The translations under genes were made by a program, and so were the position numbers. From CAADGY01 sp900696665 (GTDB lineage Bacteria; Acidobacteriota; Terriglobia; Bryobacterales; Bryobacteraceae), in the NCBI GenBank assembly GCA_035063885.1, contig JAPSFM010000007.1, positions 1-64,000 of the forward strand: a DNA stretch of 64,000 nt. The letters are read 5' to 3'. How positions within the stretch are numbered: the first letter of the stretch is position 1; every line of letters begins with the position of its first letter. The notes under the pieces are model-generated. The model had not been told where the DNA came from, ran no database searches, and saw only the letters and a program-made list of their open reading frames with translations. Below are positions 1 through 8,628 of this stretch, piece after piece.

Positions 1-1014
1 AACCTGCGCAGCGCGACCGCGATGTGGGATTTCTGGTCGTTGAGCCCCGAGAGCCTTCACCAGGTGACGATCCTTATGTCCGATCGCGGGATTCCCGTAA
101 GTCCGCGATTCATGAATGGCTATGGCAGTCACACATACAGCTTCTGGAACGATGCCAGCGAAAGATTCTGGGTCAAGTTCCACTTCAAGACGCAGCAGGG
201 GCATCGCCATCTGACAAACCAGGAGGCGGCGGAGGTAATCGGCCGCACGCGGGAAAGCTACCAGGAGGACCTGTTCGGAGCCATCGAAACCGGAGACTTT
301 CCCCGGTGGAAGATGTTTGTTCAGATCATGCCGGAGTTGGATGCGGAGAAAACCTGGTACAACCCGTTCGATCTCACCAAGGTTTGGCCGCACGCGGACT
401 ATCCTCTGATCGAGGCCGGCATGGTGGAACTTAACCGGAATCCGCGCAACTACTTTGCAGATATCGAACAGGCTGCTTTCAGTCCGTCCAACGTTGTCCC
501 CGGCATCGGCTTCAGCCCGGACAAAATGCTGCAAGCCCGCATCTTTTCCTATGCCGACGCGCATCGCTACCGGTTGGGCGCGCATTATGAAGCGCTACCT
601 GTGAATGCGCCGAGGTGTCCGGTCCGCCATTACCACAAGGATGGTCCCATGCGATTCTTCCAGAACGATACGGGTAACCCGGATGCCTACTATGAGCCGA
701 ACAGCTTCGGTGGGCCGGTGCAGGACCCATCGGTCGCCGAGCCGCCGCTAAGGATTTCCGGTGATGCTTCCCGTTACGGCCACCCGGAGGGCAATGACGA
801 TTTCACTCAGCCCCGGGCGCTATTCCGGCTGTTTGATGAAGGTCAAAAGGAGCGGCTGTTCAGCAATATTGCCGATGCCATGGAAGGAGTGCCCGAAGAG
901 ATTGTGGAGCGGCAGTGCGCACTCTTCGATCAGGTGGATGGCGCCTATGGCGCCGGTGTACGCGCGGCGCTCGCACGGAATAAGACGAAGAGTTCTTCCA
1001 CCAAGGCAGAATAG
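1..1014 (+). CDS. catalase, 3' part (clade-3 monofunctional heme catalase)
   Basis: The reading frame is open from the first base, and the peptide upstream of the first ATG (NLRSATAMWDFWS) continues the conserved catalase core, so the gene begins before the window. The enzyme splits hydrogen peroxide into water and oxygen. The visible part has the WDFWSLSPESLHQVT block, the GSHTYSFWN substrate-channel segment and the proximal heme-ligand motif RIFSYADAHRYRLG with its tyrosine. The C-terminal helical region ends at a normal TAG. It is short enough to be a small-subunit catalase without the flavodoxin-like tail. No neighbour suggests a special role. The family is certain; the subtype is less so. 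Confidence 0.95.
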   Translation, partial: NLRSATAMWDFWSLSPESLHQVTILMSDRGIPVSPRFMNGYGSHTYSFWNDASERFWVKFHFKTQQGHRHLTNQEAAEVIGRTRESYQEDLFGAIETGDFPRWKMFVQIMPELDAEKTWYNPFDLTKVWPHADYPLIEAGMVELNRNPRNYFADIEQAAFSPSNVVPGIGFSPDKMLQARIFSYADAHRYRLGAHYEALPVNAPRCPVRHYHKDGPMRFFQNDTGNPDAYYEPNSFGGPVQDPSVAEPPLRISGDASRYGHPEGNDDFTQPRALFRLFDEGQKERLFSNIADAMEGVPEEIVERQCALFDQVDGAYGAGVRAALARNKTKSSSTKAE

Positions 1015-1090
1015 ACGGGCGCATTCGCTGTTCGCCTGAGATCCTTTCCGCCTGAGTGCACATACTACTTAGCTGCCCAGGTGGAGAACT

Positions 1091-1552
1091 ATGAATAACC
1101 CAACGGCAACTCCGGCTGTAGCGGAACACGGTGCCGCGATCGTTGCTCTTGAAGCGGAACACGACGTAATTGACCTGGAGCTTGGAACCCTGAAGAGCGC
1201 TATTCTGTCCGGAGCGGACGGCGCCCTGATCATTTATGTTCTGGACCGGTCGATCACTTTTTGCGAAGAACACTTCGCGCACGAGGAAGGCTTCCTGCGG
1301 GATCACGGCTACGGGCAGGTAGATGATCACGCTGCTTTGCATCGGGAGCTTCTTGACAGGTTCCGGTGCGCCCGCGACCGGGCGGCTGGTGACAGCATGC
1401 CTCTGGCTGCGTTGGATGCCTTCGAGTTGTTGCAGGAGTTCAAAGAGCACGTGGAGCTGTACGATAGACCCGCCTATATGGAGGTTGAGAAACGGTCGCC
1501 GCGGACACTCAGAACCAATGAAGCTTTCGCAGTGCATACAGCAGTCCTGTAG
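1091..1552 (+). CDS. hemerythrin-like metal-binding protein
   Basis: A 153-residue four-helix-bundle protein of the bacteriohemerythrin family, which binds oxygen at a di-iron site. The expected ligands appear in order: a His near residue 23 (AEHDVID), HxxxE in EEHFAHEEGFL, HxxxH in HAALHREL, and HxxxxD in KEHVELYDRPAY. A GGTGGAGAA ribosome site precedes the ATG. The C-terminus is about 20 residues longer than the minimal domain and overlaps the 3' end of the converging corA gene by 44 bp. It could store or sense oxygen, or protect iron enzymes; sitting after a catalase suggests oxygen handling, which is inference. Confidence 0.85.
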   Translation: MNNPTATPAVAEHGAAIVALEAEHDVIDLELGTLKSAILSGADGALIIYVLDRSITFCEEHFAHEEGFLRDHGYGQVDDHAALHRELLDRFRCARDRAAGDSMPLAALDAFELLQEFKEHVELYDRPAYMEVEKRSPRTLRTNEAFAVHTAVL

Positions 1553-2375
1553 TGGTGAGGACTATGAGCGCGGCCACTATAGCCAACCCGTAAGGTGAGT
1601 TGGCCCATGGCAGACTGTGCAGATTCATTCCATAGAACCCCGATATCACCAGGGCGGGTAGTGCGGCGGTGCCAAGAACGGTCAGCACTTTCATCACTTG
1701 GCTAGTGCGGTTAGCCACGCTTGAAAGGTAAATATCCATTGAGCCGGTGAGCAGGTCGCGCTGCATATCGATGGTGTCCAGATTGCGGGCGATGTGATCG
1801 TAGACGTCACGGAAAAAGGGCCAAAGCTGGGGATCCACCAGTTCGGTGCCGCTGCGTTGCAGGTGAGCCGTTACATCACGGGTATTCGCCATCACGCGGC
1901 GCATCGTGTTGAGGCAGCGTTTCGTAGAGAGAACTTTCTGGAGGGTGCGAGGTTGGGGGGACTCCAGCACCTCGTCCTCCAGGCGATCGATCTCTTCGTT
2001 CAGCCCGTCCAGGACAGGAGCGTAGGTGTCCACGATTCCGTCCATCACGCGGTAAAACACCTGATCCGGACGGAGCCGCGCCTCCTGGCCGCGCACCTGG
2101 GTTAAAATCTCCCTGGCGCTCGGGCAGTCTCCCCCCTCCACCGAAATCACAAAATCTTTCCCGATGAAGAGATCGAGATCGAATACGTCGAGCGTTTGAT
2201 CCCGGTTGAGCAGAACAGGCTTCAGCACAACGAAGAGGTAGCCTGGCCCTTCCTCAAGTTTGGCGTTCTGGTTCCGGTGCCGGCAGTCCTCAATGTGGAG
2301 CGGATGAAGCTGGTATTGCGCAGCGAGACGGTCAAGCTCGGGGTCCCCGGGGTCGCGGATATCGTGCCATGCCAC
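1509..2375 (-). CDS. corA: CorA-family divalent cation (Mg2+/Co2+) transporter
   Basis: An inner-membrane channel of the CorA/Mrs2 family for Mg2+ or Co2+ uptake. The cytoplasmic part has the family core (IRDPGDPELDRLAAQY, HPLHIEDC), a long helical stalk, and two C-terminal transmembrane helices joined by a GMN-containing loop (SGFYGMNLHSLP). The only usable start is a GTG preceded by about 19 in-frame sense codons and then a stop, so the protein has 288 residues, shorter than the typical 310-350. The missing part is the first N-terminal strand(s). Its 3' end overlaps the hemerythrin gene. No ribosome site is clear at the GTG, so the start is uncertain. Confidence 0.9.
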   Translation of the reverse strand: MAWHDIRDPGDPELDRLAAQYQLHPLHIEDCRHRNQNAKLEEGPGYLFVVLKPVLLNRDQTLDVFDLDLFIGKDFVISVEGGDCPSAREILTQVRGQEARLRPDQVFYRVMDGIVDTYAPVLDGLNEEIDRLEDEVLESPQPRTLQKVLSTKRCLNTMRRVMANTRDVTAHLQRSGTELVDPQLWPFFRDVYDHIARNLDTIDMQRDLLTGSMDIYLSSVANRTSQVMKVLTVLGTAALPALVISGFYGMNLHSLPWANSPYGLAIVAALIVLTTTGLLYALRKLHWF

Positions 2376-2460
2376 GATGACTACGATACCAACATCGGCG
2401 AGCGCTATTTCGAGAGCCTGCCAATGCCGCTAGCGGTTTCCTCTATGATCTCAATAGGAG

Positions 2461-2988
2461 ATGATACTCAAGCTCAAGCGCACGCCCGGCATCTACCTGG
2501 TAGGCTTCATGGGATCGGGAAAGTCCACTGTGGGACGGCTTCTGGCGGACCGCCTTGGCTGGAACTTCATCGACGTGGACGAGCAGATCGAGGCGGAGCA
2601 GGGAGTCCCTATTTTTGAGATCTTCGAGAAATCCGGCGAGCAGGAGTTCCGCAGAATTGAGCGCGAGGCCATAAAGCGGCGGATCAGTATGGTGGAAGCG
2701 GGACATCCCATGGTGCTGGCGCTGGGGGGCGGCGCTTTCGTTGAACCTCGCAATCGGGATCTGCTCAAGGAGAACGGGATCACAATCTGGCTCGATTGTC
2801 CTTTTGCGACGGTGAAGGCGCGCGTCGCACGCGCCGCGCACAGACCGCTGGCGCGAGACCCGAAACGGTTTGAGGATCTCTATCACAGCCGGAGGGCAGC
2901 CTACGAGCAGGCGGATTACCGGATCGAAATCGGCAGTGACGATCCGGAACAGCCTGTCCGCTCGATTCTTGCCCTGCCGATTTTTTAG
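2461..2988 (+). CDS. aroK: shikimate kinase
   Basis: Phosphorylates shikimate to shikimate 3-phosphate with ATP, the fifth step of chorismate and aromatic amino acid synthesis, in the cytoplasm. The 175-residue length is usual. Visible motifs are the P-loop GFMGSGKST (Lys21), the shikimate-binding DVDEQIE, the GGGAF loop and the lid sequence with RPLA. The ATG follows a short AGGAG-type site. The gene lies divergent from corA with about 85 bp between the starts, and 73 bp upstream of the glycerate kinase gene on the same strand, so the two may be co-transcribed. Distinction from gluconate kinase rests on the DVD and GGGAF motifs. Confidence 0.95.
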   Translation: MILKLKRTPGIYLVGFMGSGKSTVGRLLADRLGWNFIDVDEQIEAEQGVPIFEIFEKSGEQEFRRIEREAIKRRISMVEAGHPMVLALGGGAFVEPRNRDLLKENGITIWLDCPFATVKARVARAAHRPLARDPKRFEDLYHSRRAAYEQADYRIEIGSDDPEQPVRSILALPIF

Positions 2989-3061
2989 GAGCTTGTTGAC
3001 AAATGTGTTGCAGCCGCCGCTCACTCGCGATCGCGGCTCAAAAACGGAGCCGTGCCTGTTT

Positions 3062-4393
3062 ATGACTGAATCCACTCTTAGAAAGCACGCGCTACAGATC
3101 TTTCAAACGGCGTTGAAGGCGGCTGACCCGGTGCAAGCTGTCCGCCGGCACGTTCGCGTGGAGGACGATGTTCTCCTGGTGGACGGAAGGAAATACCACC
3201 TAAAGAACTTCGGGAAGATATTCGTCGTTGGCGCCGGCAAGGCGGGCGCGGCCATGGCAAAGGCGGTGGAGACGCTGCTCGGGAGGCGGATCTCAGGTGG
3301 ATTCATCAACGTGAAAGACGGGCATACGCTTCCTCTCCGGCGTATTGAACTGAACGAGGCGAGCCACCCGGTGCCTGATAAGCGGGGTGTGCGGGGGGCG
3401 GAGCGAATCGCCGGAATTGTGTCGCACGCGGGAGAAAAAGACCTGGTGCTCTGCCTGATCTCGGGGGGTGCTTCGGCCCTGATGCCGGCGCCCGCTCCTG
3501 GGGTGACGCTCGAGGAAAAGCAGCAAACCACGAAGCTGCTGCTGAATTCGGGCGCCTCCATTCACGAGATCAATTCGGTCCGAAAGCACCTGTCGCTGCT
3601 TAAGGGCGGGCAACTGGCGCGCCTGGCTTCGCCCGCGACGGTATTGAGTCTGCTTTTGTCCGACGTCATCGGGGACGACCTGGACGTGATCGGCTCGGGC
3701 CCGGCGGCGCCGGACTCCTCGACCTTCGCCGATGCGCGAGACGTGCTCGAAAGATACGGCATCGAAGGTCACGTTCCGCCCGCGGTGAAGCGCCGAATCG
3801 AAGACGGTATCTCCGGTGTTGTGGAAGATACACCCAAACCCGGCGATCCGGTCTTCGAGCGTACGCGCAACGTGGTGGTTGGAAGTAACCGGCTGGCGGT
3901 GGATGCGGCGGTGAAACGCGCCCGTGAGTTGAAGCTGAAGCCGCTGGTATTGTCGACCTTCATCGAAGGCGAGACGCGGGAGATCGCGCGGATGCACGCG
4001 GCGATAGCGAAAGAGATCCTCACTTCCGGAAGGCCGTTGAAGCCTCCCTGCTGCCTGATTTCCGGCGGGGAAACCACGGTGACGATTCGAGGTGAAGGAC
4101 TCGGCGGACGCAATCAGGAATTTGTGCTGGCGGCAGCCATGGATATCTCCGGCCTTCGAAATGTTGTCGTGTTGAGCGGAGGCACCGACGGCACCGACGG
4201 GCCGACAGATGCCGCGGGCGCGATTGCGGATGGCAACACGATTGCACGCAGCGACAAGGCAGGCATGAGCGCAAGCAACGCGCTCTCCTTCAACGACTCC
4301 TATCATTTCTTTGAACCGCTCGGCGATCTTGTCAAAACGGGGCCGACCAACACGAACGTGATGGACATCAGGCTCGTTCTGGTGGCGGGCTGA
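3062..4393 (+). CDS. glycerate 2-kinase (DUF4147/MOFRL family)
   Basis: Phosphorylates D-glycerate, feeding serine or glyoxylate carbon into glycolysis; older databases call this family hydroxypyruvate reductase (TtuD), probably wrongly. The 443-residue length fits. The N-terminal DUF4147 domain has VVGAGKAGAAMAKAVE near residue 50 and LCLISGGASALMPAP; the C-terminal MOFRL domain has GGETTVTIRGEGLGGRNQEF and the SGGTDGTDGPTDAAGA signature. I chose the ATG at the MTESTLRKHALQIF start because upstream in-frame residues overlap aroK and do not resemble the family. The TPR gene follows after 3 nt, so the two are probably one transcript. Confidence 0.92.
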   Translation: MTESTLRKHALQIFQTALKAADPVQAVRRHVRVEDDVLLVDGRKYHLKNFGKIFVVGAGKAGAAMAKAVETLLGRRISGGFINVKDGHTLPLRRIELNEASHPVPDKRGVRGAERIAGIVSHAGEKDLVLCLISGGASALMPAPAPGVTLEEKQQTTKLLLNSGASIHEINSVRKHLSLLKGGQLARLASPATVLSLLLSDVIGDDLDVIGSGPAAPDSSTFADARDVLERYGIEGHVPPAVKRRIEDGISGVVEDTPKPGDPVFERTRNVVVGSNRLAVDAAVKRARELKLKPLVLSTFIEGETREIARMHAAIAKEILTSGRPLKPPCCLISGGETTVTIRGEGLGGRNQEFVLAAAMDISGLRNVVVLSGGTDGTDGPTDAAGAIADGNTIARSDKAGMSASNALSFNDSYHFFEPLGDLVKTGPTNTNVMDIRLVLVAG

Positions 4394-4396
4394 CAC

Positions 4397-4747
4397 ATGC
4401 CGTTCTGGCGCAGTGATCTGATCGATTTTGCCTTGCGGCATGAGACTGAAAAGCACATCCGCGAGCAGATGGAGTGGATTGGACGCGACCCCGAGAACGC
4501 CGCGCCTTACTACAACCTGGCACAGCTATACCGGATCGACGGCCGGGCCGAAGAGGCTTTGGGATTGCTGCTCGAAGCGGTGCGCCTCGATGCGGGCTTC
4601 GCCGGAGCGCACGTTGCTCTTGCCGAAATGTATGCGGTGAAGGGAGATTACCCGGCGGCATGGAAACACGCGCGTAGTGCGGAGAGCAGTGGGAACAGCG
4701 CCGGTATCGAACTGCTCTCCCGCTACGGCGTAGCTACTGATCGATGA
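4397..4747 (+). CDS. small tetratricopeptide-repeat protein
   Basis: A 116-residue protein with two to three TPR units: PYYNLAQLYRIDGRAEEAL, then AGAHVALAEMYAVKGDYPAAW. Such repeats form a helical scaffold for protein binding; no catalytic residues, signal peptide or membrane segment are visible. It begins 3 nt after the glycerate kinase stop and its last 14 bp overlap the 3' end of the converging DUF4097 gene. The partner cannot be predicted from the sequence. Confidence 0.75.
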   Translation: MPFWRSDLIDFALRHETEKHIREQMEWIGRDPENAAPYYNLAQLYRIDGRAEEALGLLLEAVRLDAGFAGAHVALAEMYAVKGDYPAAWKHARSAESSGNSAGIELLSRYGVATDR

Positions 4748-6170
4748 CCGTGAGCGAGGTCGCCCTGGGCGGCTTTGGTGCTCTTGGCGGCAAAGGAGAG
4801 GTGCTCTGCTCGAATGCGGAACCCTTTCTAAAGGAGACCGTACCCCGGTCCGATGTCAGGTTGAGTAAGGGCCCTTTGCCCACTGCTCCCACCAGTTCAA
4901 AGCCGCGGCCGTCTTGAGTTTGCTCGAGCGGCGGACCGAAATCATTTTCGATATCGCCGCGCCGGGAGACCGCCTTGACCGCAAATTCCGCTTTCGGCGG
5001 CAGCGCTACTTCGATGTTGCCGGAGTGCGAGCGTACATTCATTGGCGACAGAGGCAGTTTCACCGGTCTGAGGTGAATATCTCCCCGATCTATGGAGATC
5101 TCCAGCGCTCCCGTAAAATCTGAGAGTTCGATGTCACGCGAACGGGCGGAGATTTTGACCGGACCCACAATGTCCGATCCGCTGACCTCTCCCAGATCCA
5201 TCCGGAGCTCACCGGGAAGTTGTTCCAGGTTGAACTGGTTTTCGCCGGCACTCCACCGCAGAGACTGTTTCAGATTGCGCAGTTCGACGTCGCCATAGTA
5301 GCTGGCGGTTATGGTGACCGGGCCGGAGATAGTGTCCAATTCCAGGTCGTGCCCCCTGCCTTTGAGTTCCACGCTCCCACCCGCATTGCTTGCACGAACA
5401 ATGTCGCTTGCACGAGTCTCGATGCGGATGGCGCCGCCGATATTGGAGAGCCGCACTCCCGCGTTGTCGCTCTTGATTTCCACGCCGCCATCAAGATCGG
5501 TGATGTCGAAGTCGCCGCGCCGTCCTTTTGCCTCGATCGAGGCCCCACGCGGAACTGTGATCTCCAAATCCGTCGAAACACGGTTTTCCCCGGAGGCCCT
5601 CTCCTGCATAGTGCGAATAAGGACTTGTTCTCCCTGGGCCGTCACGTCGAGTGGAGTTTTTTTGTCATCCGTGTCGGCTTCGCTGCGCTGAAGCGCGCGA
5701 ACGGTCTTACGGCCGGCAATTTTTACTTCGGTGATGTCGGCGCCGATGACACGTGTGTTGCCGCGCAGGTTCTCAATGATGACTCTGACATTCTTGGGTG
5801 CGGGAACGCTGCGCTCGGCCAGGGGGTAGTCATAAGGCTCGCCGAAGACTTCGATGCCTCGCGCCATGATCCGCGCACGCGGCCACCAGTCCCCGCGCTC
5901 GTGAAGGAAACGCGCCGTGGAGCCGATCAGCACAAGGAGAATCACCAGGGTCCACTCGCCTCCGGAGATGCCGGAGGTTGGCAGCGGGCGCGCGCGGGCA
6001 GCCCAGATGACGATTTCAAACAGCCGCAGCACACCCCATCCGACAAGCAGGAAAGGCCAAAAGCGGGACAAAAGATCGATGATACGCAAATCGGGCCGCA
6101 AGTTGTATAGCAGGAACACCACACCGATGAGGATCAGCAACATCGGTCCGACGATGGAGCGGGGTCTCAT
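4734..6170 (-). CDS. LiaF-like membrane protein with DUF4097-type beta-helix domain
   Basis: Starts at MRPRSIVGPMLLILIGVVF, an ATG with AGAGAGG upstream that overlaps the previous stop as ATGA. Two or three hydrophobic segments (about residues 8-26, 37-55 and 72-90) form an N-terminal LiaI/LiaF-like region. Roughly 350 residues follow that are rich in short beta-strand repeats (ASIEAKGRRGDFDI, VEIKSDNAGVRL, IRIETRASDI), typical of DUF4097/adhesin-like right-handed helices. In known systems this architecture serves envelope-stress sensing. It is the last gene of an ECF sigma/anti-sigma operon, so it may be a target or modulator of that pathway (inference). 478 residues. Confidence 0.8.
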   Translation of the reverse strand: MRPRSIVGPMLLILIGVVFLLYNLRPDLRIIDLLSRFWPFLLVGWGVLRLFEIVIWAARARPLPTSGISGGEWTLVILLVLIGSTARFLHERGDWWPRARIMARGIEVFGEPYDYPLAERSVPAPKNVRVIIENLRGNTRVIGADITEVKIAGRKTVRALQRSEADTDDKKTPLDVTAQGEQVLIRTMQERASGENRVSTDLEITVPRGASIEAKGRRGDFDITDLDGGVEIKSDNAGVRLSNIGGAIRIETRASDIVRASNAGGSVELKGRGHDLELDTISGPVTITASYYGDVELRNLKQSLRWSAGENQFNLEQLPGELRMDLGEVSGSDIVGPVKISARSRDIELSDFTGALEISIDRGDIHLRPVKLPLSPMNVRSHSGNIEVALPPKAEFAVKAVSRRGDIENDFGPPLEQTQDGRGFELVGAVGKGPLLNLTSDRGTVSFRKGSAFEQSTSPLPPRAPKPPRATSLTVIDQ

Positions 6171-6385
6171 GGCAACCTCTCTGGTGGAGAACCGGGGATG
6201 GGAGCGGGCTGGCGGATGACGGCCCGCTCCAAAAGCTTCAAGAGCCCATAGAGAATAATCAGAACCGGCCATGTCTGGCGGAACGGCGGTCCGCCCGCGT
6301 GGTCGACGATGAACAGTACGCCGAGAGCAATGAGAACGATGGGCCCGCGGATCGCCTGCACGAACGCTAGCCTACTGTTGTTCAT
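6167..6385 (-). CDS. small LiaI/LiaF-type transmembrane protein
   Basis: A 72-residue protein with two predicted membrane helices, around residues 14-30 (IVLIALGVLFIVDHAG) and 38-54 (TWPVLIILYGLLKLLE), the pattern of the LiaI-LiaF-like transmembrane domain. It overlaps the B-box protein gene by 14 nt and the DUF4097 gene by 4 nt (ATGA), so all are translationally coupled. Very short, but its place in a tightly overlapping operon and its similarity to the N-termini of its neighbours support a real gene. Confidence 0.75.
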   Translation of the reverse strand: MNNSRLAFVQAIRGPIVLIALGVLFIVDHAGGPPFRQTWPVLIILYGLLKLLERAVIRQPAPIPGSPPERLP

Positions 6386-7058
6386 TGTTCGCCTCCCGCC
6401 GTACCACCTCGCCTCCGGAATCCTTAAACCTCACATAGAGCATGTAGCCGCCGAGTGCGATCAGAAACACCGGCCAATAGCGCAATACGTAATAGAAGTT
6501 GAGCAGATCGAGATTATTCAGCAGAAACAGCACGCCGAGCACGATCAGTACAACCGGGGCAACCGGCGAATTGGTCTGTGTGCCGCGCATCGGAACCAGG
6601 CTGGAGAACTCGTCTACCGGCTGGCCCAATTGGCGTTTTCTGGCTGTATGGTAGGCCTCGAACGGCATGTAAAAGTACCAGACCGCCGTGACTAGACCAA
6701 ATACCGGCTCCAGGCCGCCCGCGGCGCCGCTGCTGAGAATGCTGATCAGGAATCCGAGAATGATCACGTGGATCAGCCCCTTGGCGTACTGGCCGTTATA
6801 AATGGCTCCCACGCCTGGTATCAGGCCCAGAAGAAAGGCAAGTCCCGGGGAAGCACCGGGATCAGACGATCCCGGTGCAGGCGCCGGGGGGGCAGTCCAT
6901 GGAGAATCGGAAGGGGGCGCCAATGCCGGCTGCGCCGGGACGTGTTCCTCACAGTAGATCGTTCCCTGGGCCGTACGAGCGCAGTTTTGACATAGGGCTT
7001 TGCCGCAACTCCGGCAGTACGCTGCCACCGCTAATTCAGGATGATTGACACAGTTCAT
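6372..7058 (-). CDS. B-box zinc-finger membrane protein with LiaF-type C-terminus
   Basis: A 228-residue protein. Residues 1-40 form a B-box-like zinc finger with Cys/His pairs (NCVNHPE, CRSCGKALCQNC, CEEHV). A proline-rich linker follows (about 41-70), then several membrane helices (LAFLLGLIPGVGAIYNGQ and the following segment), and finally a pair (VLIVLGVLFLLNN, RYWPVFLIALGGYMLYVR) that matches the LiaF-like tail of the next two genes. The cytosolic zinc finger may bind the anti-sigma factor or another partner; that is inference. The start overlaps the anti-sigma stop as ATGA. Confidence 0.82.
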   Translation of the reverse strand: MNCVNHPELAVAAYCRSCGKALCQNCARTAQGTIYCEEHVPAQPALAPPSDSPWTAPPAPAPGSSDPGASPGLAFLLGLIPGVGAIYNGQYAKGLIHVIILGFLISILSSGAAGGLEPVFGLVTAVWYFYMPFEAYHTARKRQLGQPVDEFSSLVPMRGTQTNSPVAPVVLIVLGVLFLLNNLDLLNFYYVLRYWPVFLIALGGYMLYVRFKDSGGEVVRREANNEQQ

Positions 7059-7690
7059 TGGTTTGACCCTCCTTTGGGCGCCAGTTCCAAAGAACCGGGC
7101 GCGCCTGACATATCACCGGCGCCTGCGGCGCCAGCCGGGCTGTTGGAGCCCGGAGTAGCCGAAGGAGCCTGTGCGGCAGGGTCTGTTGCCGTAAGGTCTT
7201 TCAGCTTGGATTGAATCTCGACAAAGAACCGCATGCTCTCGTAGTACTTAACGCCGCGGTCCCAAACGCGATGAACCTTGTCTTCCACCACTCCCCACAC
7301 TCTTGCCGGCCGGAGGTCGTCTACCGTCAACTGCCGGATGGGAATATTCAGGAACTGGCTGAGCATGGAAAAGGACAGGATGGTCATCGCCATTCCCATG
7401 GCAAAGCGTGGCTGGAGGATGGGGCCGAAAATCCGGTGGAAGCGCGCCATCGCTCCCCGGCGGCGGCGCAAGCCGGCGGGGATGTTGAAGGCGATACGCG
7501 TCAACAGTTCGTGCGGCGGCTCCACCGCGCTGGCGCGGCCGATAAAGGTGACCGCCAGTGAACAGTCCCGTGCCAGCCCGGCGCAAGTCTCACATTCGCC
7601 GAGATGCTGTTCGGCGCCGGACTTGCGGTCCGGCGCGAGGGTGCCGTCGACGTAGTCGCAGAGCAGAGTCTCGAATTCCGCGCACTTCAT
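7055..7690 (-). CDS. zf-HC2 anti-sigma factor
   Basis: A 211-residue membrane protein that would hold the ECF sigma factor inactive. The N-terminal zinc-binding anti-sigma domain has MKCAEFETLLCDYVDG followed by the HxxxCxxC signature HLGECETC near residues 29-36. One hydrophobic segment near residues 98-115 (MGMAMTILSFSMLSQF) anchors it. The outer part is alanine-, proline- and glycine-rich with no domain I recognise. It overlaps the sigma gene by 4 nt, the usual sigma/anti-sigma arrangement. Confidence 0.88.
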   Translation of the reverse strand: MKCAEFETLLCDYVDGTLAPDRKSGAEQHLGECETCAGLARDCSLAVTFIGRASAVEPPHELLTRIAFNIPAGLRRRRGAMARFHRIFGPILQPRFAMGMAMTILSFSMLSQFLNIPIRQLTVDDLRPARVWGVVEDKVHRVWDRGVKYYESMRFFVEIQSKLKDLTATDPAAQAPSATPGSNSPAGAAGAGDMSGAPGSLELAPKGGSNQ

Positions 7691-8256
7691 ACAACTACCC
7701 TCTGCCTTCTCAACAAACGGGCCAGTTCCGCCCGCCCCCGGTTCAAGCGCGATTTAACTGTTCCTTCCGGGACTCGCAGGATCCCGGCAATCTCCCTATA
7801 CTCAAGCTCCTCTATATCCCTGAGGATAACGGTCTCACGCAACTCGGGAGAAAGTTTCTGGAGCGCATGCTGAAGCAGTTCGCTTGCTTCCCGCCCAGCC
7901 AGGATGCCATCGGGCCTTGTTGCTGGCGTGGCGCTCACTTCCAACACCGCCAGTTGGTCCTCGATGGAATCGCTTGCCCGGTCCATGCGGCTGCGGCGGT
8001 AGTGGTCAATCAGCAGGTTACGCGTCAGGCGCGTCAGCCATACGACGAAAGAACCCTCACCGGCGCGAAAACTGCCGATGGACCGGAACACGCGCAGGAA
8101 CACCTCCTGCGTGAGGTCCTGGGCTTCACCATCGCTGCCGGTAAAACGGTAGCAGATGCCGTAGACACGGCGAGTATGAATCTTCACCAGATCTTCCCAG
8201 GCGGATTCGTCGCCGGCCAGGCATCGCTCGATCAGGTTTGAATCAAGATCCAACAC
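7687..8256 (-). CDS. ECF-family RNA polymerase sigma factor
   Basis: Directs RNA polymerase to a small set of promoters. Sigma region 2 shows AWEDLVKIHTRRVYGICYRF and DLTQEVFLRVFRSI with the typical WLTRLTRNLLIDHYRR; region 4 shows LQKLSPELRETVILRDIEELEYREIAGIL with a helix-turn-helix (VPEGTVKSRLNRGR). I chose the GTG at 8256 after a GGGGAAA site because the family usually begins just before region 2. An in-frame ATG at 8361 would add 35 unalignable residues and cannot be excluded. It leads a five-gene overlapping operon with its anti-sigma factor and envelope proteins; autoregulation is likely but not shown. Confidence 0.9.
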   Translation of the reverse strand: MLDLDSNLIERCLAGDESAWEDLVKIHTRRVYGICYRFTGSDGEAQDLTQEVFLRVFRSIGSFRAGEGSFVVWLTRLTRNLLIDHYRRSRMDRASDSIEDQLAVLEVSATPATRPDGILAGREASELLQHALQKLSPELRETVILRDIEELEYREIAGILRVPEGTVKSRLNRGRAELARLLRRQRVVV

Positions 8257-8628
8257 TTTCCCCGGCAATTGTAGGCAATCCCGTCCCGCTCTCTCTTCCG
8301 CCCACCGTCCGGAGGAGGCGCCGGCAGTGGACATCTGCGCAAATGCGGTAAAGGCTGCCATAAAGATCTTCGTTCCAGAAGCCCGACCGAAGGTCCAGGA
8401 CTACGAGTGCTTTCTTCGGCTTCCAGTAAGTTAAACGAGGATCTATCATTAGAAGTTCGCTCGAATGTACGTCCCTGGAAATGGGACGGCACCGGGGCGC
8501 CGTGATTCTGTTTCCGTGCAGATTTTATTCTATTGCAGCAGCGGCCAACCCAATGAGGGGAAGATGAGCTTACGCCGTCCACCGGTTCGCGGGGAGGGTG
8601 TATCCGGATAAACAAGAAGCGTACCGCC

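Noticed and set aside
5220..6110. Long plus-strand ORF (296 codons) opposite the DUF4097 gene
   Set aside because: It is the antisense shadow of a real gene; its translation has no domain and mirrors the codon bias of the opposite strand.
8362..8628. Minus-strand ORFs in the gap upstream of the ECF sigma gene
   Set aside because: They overlap the sigma coding region or the divergent leader and show no family features; a weak GAACTT element could be an ECF promoter but is not convincing.
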